Below are positions 14,912 through 18,597 of a stretch of 18,597 nucleotides of DNA, piece after piece. The stretch spans positions 1-18,597 of the forward strand of contig JBCCFX010000064.1 in NCBI GenBank assembly GCA_039029515.1, in the 5' to 3' direction. A program made the position numbers and the translations under genes. Positions within the stretch are counted from its first letter, which is position 1. Each line of letters starts with the position of its first letter. Under the pieces are notes generated by a model. It made no database searches. It was not told where the DNA came from and was given only the letters and a program-made list of their open reading frames with translations. This DNA is from JBCCFX01 sp039029515. GTDB taxonomy: Bacteria > Planctomycetota > Phycisphaerae > Phycisphaerales > SM1A02.

Positions 14912-15987
14912 CACGATCGATTCGCGGGATCAGACAAGCGTGCGCGATCGCCGTTGTGGCGATCATGGTGTTCGGCCTGAGCGGCTGCCGACGCGGCGAT
15001 GATGAACCGACGGTCGTCCTGTACGCATCTGCCGACGAGTATCTCGCCCGAGAGATCGTTGCCGCCTTCGAGGACGAGACCGGCATCAACGTTGAATTGC
15101 TGGGCGACTCTGAAGCGCGGAAGACAACGGGACTCGTCGAACGCCTCCGCAATGAACAGGACAAGCCGCAGGCCGATGTCTTCTGGTCGAGCGAGTGCTT
15201 TCAGACGATCGCGCTCGCAGACGAGGGTGTGCTTGACGAGTATCTCAGCGACGCCACGGCCGATTGGCCGGTTGAACATCGTGATGGGCAGCGTCGCTGG
15301 TTTGGCTTCGCCGCACGTGCTCGGGTGATCGTCTTTGCGCCTGATCGCGTGTCATTGGACGATCGACCTGAAACCTGGATGGACCTGACCGACGCAAAGT
15401 GGAAAGGTCGTCTGGTCATGGCTGATCCGCGTTTTGGTACGACCGGCGGACATCTCGGTGCAATGCGGACGTACTGGTCTGCGCTCGGGTACGGCAATGC
15501 GTACTACGAGGCATTTATCGCGGGCCTCGCCGACAACAATGTGCGATTGCTCACGACCGGCAACGCCGGCGTGGTCGATGCCGTCGCACGGGGTGAGGCG
15601 GACATTGGTTTGACGGACACAGATGATGTCTGGGCGGCGCGTGAGCGCGGCTTCGACGTCGACTTGCTGTATCCGCGTCATCACAGAGAGCCCGACAAGC
15701 GGGGCGGTGGAACACTACTCATCCCCAATACAGTCGCCCGCGTTACCGGTGGTCCGAATCCGGATGAAGCCGGCATGCTGATCGACTTCCTGCTGTCGGA
15801 GCGGGTGGAGCGCATGATTGCGGCGTCGGTGTCGCACAACGTGCCGCTTCGACCCGGGCTTGCCAACGAGTTCTCGTTGTACGCCGTGGATGATCCGCTG
15901 CGCGTCGATCTTGAACGCGCGGCTGCGGTGCGTGCTGACGCGATTGATGAAGCCATGCAGGCGATTGAGCAGGTGGAGTCCAACTGA
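14908..15987 (+). CDS. ABC transporter solute-binding lipoprotein, ferric-iron family type
   Basis: A protein of 359 residues. It has an Arg-rich N-terminus, a hydrophobic core and a perfect lipobox LSGC with the lipidated Cys at residue 27, so it is anchored outside the cytoplasmic membrane. The mature part is a type-2 periplasmic binding fold of the FbpA/FutA kind: VVLYASADEYLAREIVAAFE, then ADVFWSSECFQTIALADEGV, WMDLTDAKWKGRLVMADP and a late PNTVARVTGGPNPDEAG followed by the LLSERVE block. Where ferric binders of this type usually show a YY pair, in a GEVAVGLxxxYY-like phrase, this protein reads GEADIGLTDTDDVWAAR, so the ligand may differ from bare Fe3+. It starts by ATGA overlap with the Gln/Gly-rich gene, without its own Shine-Dalgarno, and its TGA overlaps the ATG of the permease fusion gene by one base. 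The transported substrate is inferred from family only. Confidence 0.88.
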   Translation: MTRSIRGIRQACAIAVVAIMVFGLSGCRRGDDEPTVVLYASADEYLAREIVAAFEDETGINVELLGDSEARKTTGLVERLRNEQDKPQADVFWSSECFQTIALADEGVLDEYLSDATADWPVEHRDGQRRWFGFAARARVIVFAPDRVSLDDRPETWMDLTDAKWKGRLVMADPRFGTTGGHLGAMRTYWSALGYGNAYYEAFIAGLADNNVRLLTTGNAGVVDAVARGEADIGLTDTDDVWAARERGFDVDLLYPRHHREPDKRGGGTLLIPNTVARVTGGPNPDEAGMLIDFLLSERVERMIAASVSHNVPLRPGLANEFSLYAVDDPLRVDLERAAAVRADAIDEAMQAIEQVESN

Positions 15988-18467
15988 TGCGCGCGGCCGC
16001 AATCATGCTCCTGCTTGCGGCGACCCTTCTGATCTGGGTGGTGACGGTGGCTGTTCCCGCCTTCACGGCGACGGCATCGATTGTCGTGCAGACGCCAACA
16101 GAGGTTGATGCGCATCGAGTCGATGCGGTGCTATTCACGACGTTCGGATGGTCCGGGCTTGTCACTCTGTGCGCACTCGGGTGCGGCTGGGCACCGGGAC
16201 GTTGGCTCGGGGCGCGTCTGTCGAAGGGCATCGTACCGGCATCAGTTGTGCTGCTGATTGCGCCTGCGATTGTGCCACCCGCATTTCTGTTTTACGCATG
16301 GTGGCAATCCTGGCCCGCGGATTCCGGCCTGTATCGTTGGGCGCTGCAACACGATGCCGTGCCGACATTCCGCACCATCACGATGGTTCTGGCATTGATC
16401 GGGTGGTCATGGCCGATTGTCGCATTGCTTGTGGCAGGCGAACACATGCATCGTTCACGGCGCCGCGCTGAACTGCTTCGGCTCGATGGCGCGGGTGTCC
16501 TGACACGGGTGACCGATGCGATCCGACAGGATCGGCGCGCATTGTCCATCGCCGGCATGCTTGTGTTCGTACTCACGGTGACAAACACGACGTGCTTTGA
16601 TCTGGCGTTGATTTTCAGTGTGGGCAATGAATTGCGGGCGATGCGGGAACTCGGCGCGAACCATGCGCAGGTCATGATGGCCGCGCTGCCGGGCACGATC
16701 ATGATTATCGTGGCTGCAGTCGTGTTGCTGCTGCTCGCACGCGGACGACATGTACGCATCCGGGTTCCGATGAACGACAGGCCATCCGGTCGTCCATGGT
16801 TCACGATCATCCTGTGGTGCTGCACGATCGCGTTGCCGTTCACGCTGTTCCTGACGTCCATGGCATCGCGACCTTCACTGACTGGTGATGTTCGCACGTT
16901 CTTTGATCTGTATGGCGAATCACTGACGCGTAGTGTCATGGTTGCCGGTATTGTCGGCGTCATCGGTGCGGCATTGACGTTGGGCATGATGCAGGGGTTC
17001 ATGCATCATCAGCGTGTGGTTCGCGTGGCGGCGTCAATTGTTCTGGCGGGTTGGGCGCTGATGTTCATCGTGCCTGCGGTCGTGGTCGCGATCGGAATTG
17101 AGGGTACGCTCAACCGCGAACTTGTCGCGGGCTGGCCGATGATCTGGTATCAGTCGACGATCGTTCTCGTCATCGCCTACATTGCGCGATTCGGCATCAT
17201 TGCCGCGCTTCTGGCCATGTGGTGTGTTCGACGTGAACCAACGGCTCGTCGTGACCTCCGAGTGCTCGATGGCGCTTCGAGCTTGCGCGGATTCGTGGCA
17301 ACGAATGCACCCGCGTCGCGCGCCGCGGTCATTGCCGCAGCAGTCGTGATGAGCATGCTCGCACTCTCGGAGATTCCGGTGACGGCCCAGGTCATGCCGC
17401 CTGGTCGAAGTGTGCTCACGCCGAGCCTGCTGAACGAGATGCACTACCAGCGACCGCAGGCAGTCATGCTTGCGACAGGCATGCTCTTGTTGCTTGCAGG
17501 AGGCGCCGCAGTCCTGTTGCGTCAATGCTGGCCCACAGCGCGCGGCATGGCATTGGTGCTGCTTGCCTGCGGCATCATTGTCTTGCCAGGATGCCGCAAC
17601 GATATTGGTGATGAACCAGAACCGATTCGAACACGATTGATTTGGGGTCTCACTGGAGCGGGCGAAGGACAGTTCATGTATCCGCGCGGTATCGCAGTCG
17701 ATGCAGAGCGCGATCGGCTGTTTGTCGTTGACAAAGCAGCGCGCGTGCAGCGATTCAGCCTGGATGGAGACTACGAAGCCGAGTGGCAGATGCCCGACTT
17801 CGAGCTCGGCAAGCCAACGGGGCTGAACGTTGGTCCGGATGGACGTGTGTATGTCGCCGACACGCATTATTTCCGAGTGATGGTGTACGACCCAGATGGG
17901 CGCGAGCACCTGCGATTCGGTTCATACGGTGAAGCGGACGGCAAGTTCATCTATCCCACCGATGTCGCGTTCGGCCCGAATGGTCGGATTTACGTCGCCG
18001 AATATGGCGGCAACGATCGCGTTCAGGTCTTCGAGCGGGACGGGACGTTTGCGTTTGCGTTTGGCGAGCCGGGGCGTGGTATGGGGCAACTCAATCGGCC
18101 GCAATCCATGGTGTTCAATGCGGATCGCACCGAACTCTTCATCGCCGATTCGTGCAATCACCGGATCGTCGTGACCACGCCGACCGGTGAGATCATCCGA
18201 ACCTTCGGCTCGGCGGGGCGAGAGCCGGGCATGCTCTCGTATCCATATGACCTGACGATTCTTGCCGATGGTTCTCTCTTAATAGTAGAGTTTGGCAACA
18301 ATCGGGTGCAGCACATGGATCCCAAGGGAGAATGCCTTGGTGTCTTCGGGCGGGTCGGTCGGGGCGACGGCGAGTTGCAGTATCCCTGGGGCATCGACGC
18401 GACCGACCGTCGGGTGTTCGTTCTTGATTCGGGAAACAACCGCGTTCAGGTCATGCGAACGCCGTGA
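15987..18467 (+). CDS. ABC permease fused to an extracytoplasmic six-bladed NHL propeller
   Basis: A protein of 826 residues. Residues 1 to about 515 are a two-fold FbpB-type permease, about 12 membrane helices in two halves. Each half has a degenerate EAA-type loop built on LDGA: LLRLDGAGVLTRVTDAIRQD (about 163-182) and RVLDGASSLRGFVATNAP (about 423-440). A thirteenth hydrophobic segment (about 521-536, MALVLLACGIIVLPGC) follows and ends in a lipobox-like LPGC. From about 545 to the end there are six NHL repeats, each with a YP/RP turn, a GxxVxVAD-like strand and an NxRVQVF-like strand (for example GRIYVAEYGGNDRVQVF). With 12 helices the permease would end in the cytoplasm; the extra segment would put the propeller outside. 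The start overlaps the solute-binding gene stop as TGATG. The frame is open throughout, so no frameshift joins the parts, although an independent start at 17547 is possible. Confidence 0.85.
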   Translation: MRAAAIMLLLAATLLIWVVTVAVPAFTATASIVVQTPTEVDAHRVDAVLFTTFGWSGLVTLCALGCGWAPGRWLGARLSKGIVPASVVLLIAPAIVPPAFLFYAWWQSWPADSGLYRWALQHDAVPTFRTITMVLALIGWSWPIVALLVAGEHMHRSRRRAELLRLDGAGVLTRVTDAIRQDRRALSIAGMLVFVLTVTNTTCFDLALIFSVGNELRAMRELGANHAQVMMAALPGTIMIIVAAVVLLLLARGRHVRIRVPMNDRPSGRPWFTIILWCCTIALPFTLFLTSMASRPSLTGDVRTFFDLYGESLTRSVMVAGIVGVIGAALTLGMMQGFMHHQRVVRVAASIVLAGWALMFIVPAVVVAIGIEGTLNRELVAGWPMIWYQSTIVLVIAYIARFGIIAALLAMWCVRREPTARRDLRVLDGASSLRGFVATNAPASRAAVIAAAVVMSMLALSEIPVTAQVMPPGRSVLTPSLLNEMHYQRPQAVMLATGMLLLLAGGAAVLLRQCWPTARGMALVLLACGIIVLPGCRNDIGDEPEPIRTRLIWGLTGAGEGQFMYPRGIAVDAERDRLFVVDKAARVQRFSLDGDYEAEWQMPDFELGKPTGLNVGPDGRVYVADTHYFRVMVYDPDGREHLRFGSYGEADGKFIYPTDVAFGPNGRIYVAEYGGNDRVQVFERDGTFAFAFGEPGRGMGQLNRPQSMVFNADRTELFIADSCNHRIVVTTPTGEIIRTFGSAGREPGMLSYPYDLTILADGSLLIVEFGNNRVQHMDPKGECLGVFGRVGRGDGELQYPWGIDATDRRVFVLDSGNNRVQVMRTP

Positions 18468-18597
18468 GACTGGAACCCATGACGCTGGCAGAGCTGCCAC
18501 TTCAGTTTGATCGAGATGACGACATTTGCGACTGCACAGAAACTAGCGACTGAGCAAGGTAAGCTATTTGAAGATAGCTGCGAATTAGCTCTGCGAT
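18468..18597. other. 3' tail of the window, no clear gene
   Basis: After the permease fusion stop there are 130 bases. A 24-codon frame (ATG 18479 to TGA 18553, MTLAELPLQFDRDDDICDCT and four more) follows the weak purines GGAA, and I do not recognise it. From about 18540 the sequence turns AT-rich. It has an inverted repeat AGCTAT-TTGAAG-ATAGCT (18562-18579) with no T-run after it, so it is not a convincing intrinsic terminator, and a near-repeat of TAGCT-GCGA (TAGCTGCGA, then TAGCTCTGCGA). The next gene should begin beyond the window. Confidence 0.4.

Noticed and set aside
17034..17909. Minus-strand open frame of 291 codons, His/Arg-rich
   Set aside because: It is antisense to the permease-NHL fusion. 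The His- and Arg-rich composition is typical of antisense shadow and there are no domain signals.
18562..18579. Intrinsic terminator after the permease fusion
   Set aside because: The stem has only six pairs, is AT-rich, and no T-run follows on either strand.

Overview
This 18.6 kb window is GC-rich, densely coded bacterial chromosome with intergenic gaps of about 24 to 225 bases. No stretch of more than 300 bases lacks a gene. I see no tRNA, rRNA, CRISPR array, transposase or phage gene. Many secreted or lipid-anchored proteins of no familiar family, a CX4CH cytochrome-like protein, a sugar-phosphate isomerase family protein and a Gln/Gly-rich membrane protein suggest a planctomycete, perhaps of the Phycisphaerae. 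That placement is inference; no ribosomal marker is present.

Layout. Bases 1-686 (+) hold the C-terminal two thirds or so of epoxyqueuosine reductase QueG, cut by the window edge. Bases 683-3840 (-) hold a three-gene envelope cluster, read from 3840 down: a large coiled-coil lipoprotein, a small three-helix membrane protein and a small lipoprotein. Bases 3989-5932 (-) hold a secreted protein with a CX4CH haem-like motif followed by a DUF4870 membrane protein. Bases 6072-7064 (+) encode a TIM-barrel sugar-phosphate isomerase/epimerase-like protein, convergent with a large NAD-type glutamate dehydrogenase at 7089-10040 (-). Bases 10166-12105 (+) encode RibF and a DHH phosphoesterase of the NrnA type, translationally coupled. 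Bases 12102-12929 (-) encode a secreted coiled-coil protein.

Bases 13154-18467 (+) form the most interesting unit, three genes joined by ATGA and TGATG overlaps. The first is a membrane protein with a long coiled-coil and Gln/Gly-rich tail. The second is a solute-binding lipoprotein of the ferric-iron type. The third is a two-fold ABC permease whose C-terminus continues, through an extra hydrophobic segment with a lipobox-like LPGC, into a six-bladed NHL propeller. No ATPase gene lies in the window. The last 130 bases are visibly more AT-rich and hold no clear gene.

How the genes may work together. RibF (FMN/FAD), NrnA (nanoRNA and pAp turnover), QueG (tRNA modification) and GDH (amino-acid catabolism) are housekeeping functions. 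The rest are envelope proteins. The permease-NHL fusion, with its binding protein, could be an importer carrying its own extracytoplasmic interaction domain. Two convergent gene pairs share the same four bases, TTAG, as overlapping stop codons, which shows how tightly the region is packed.
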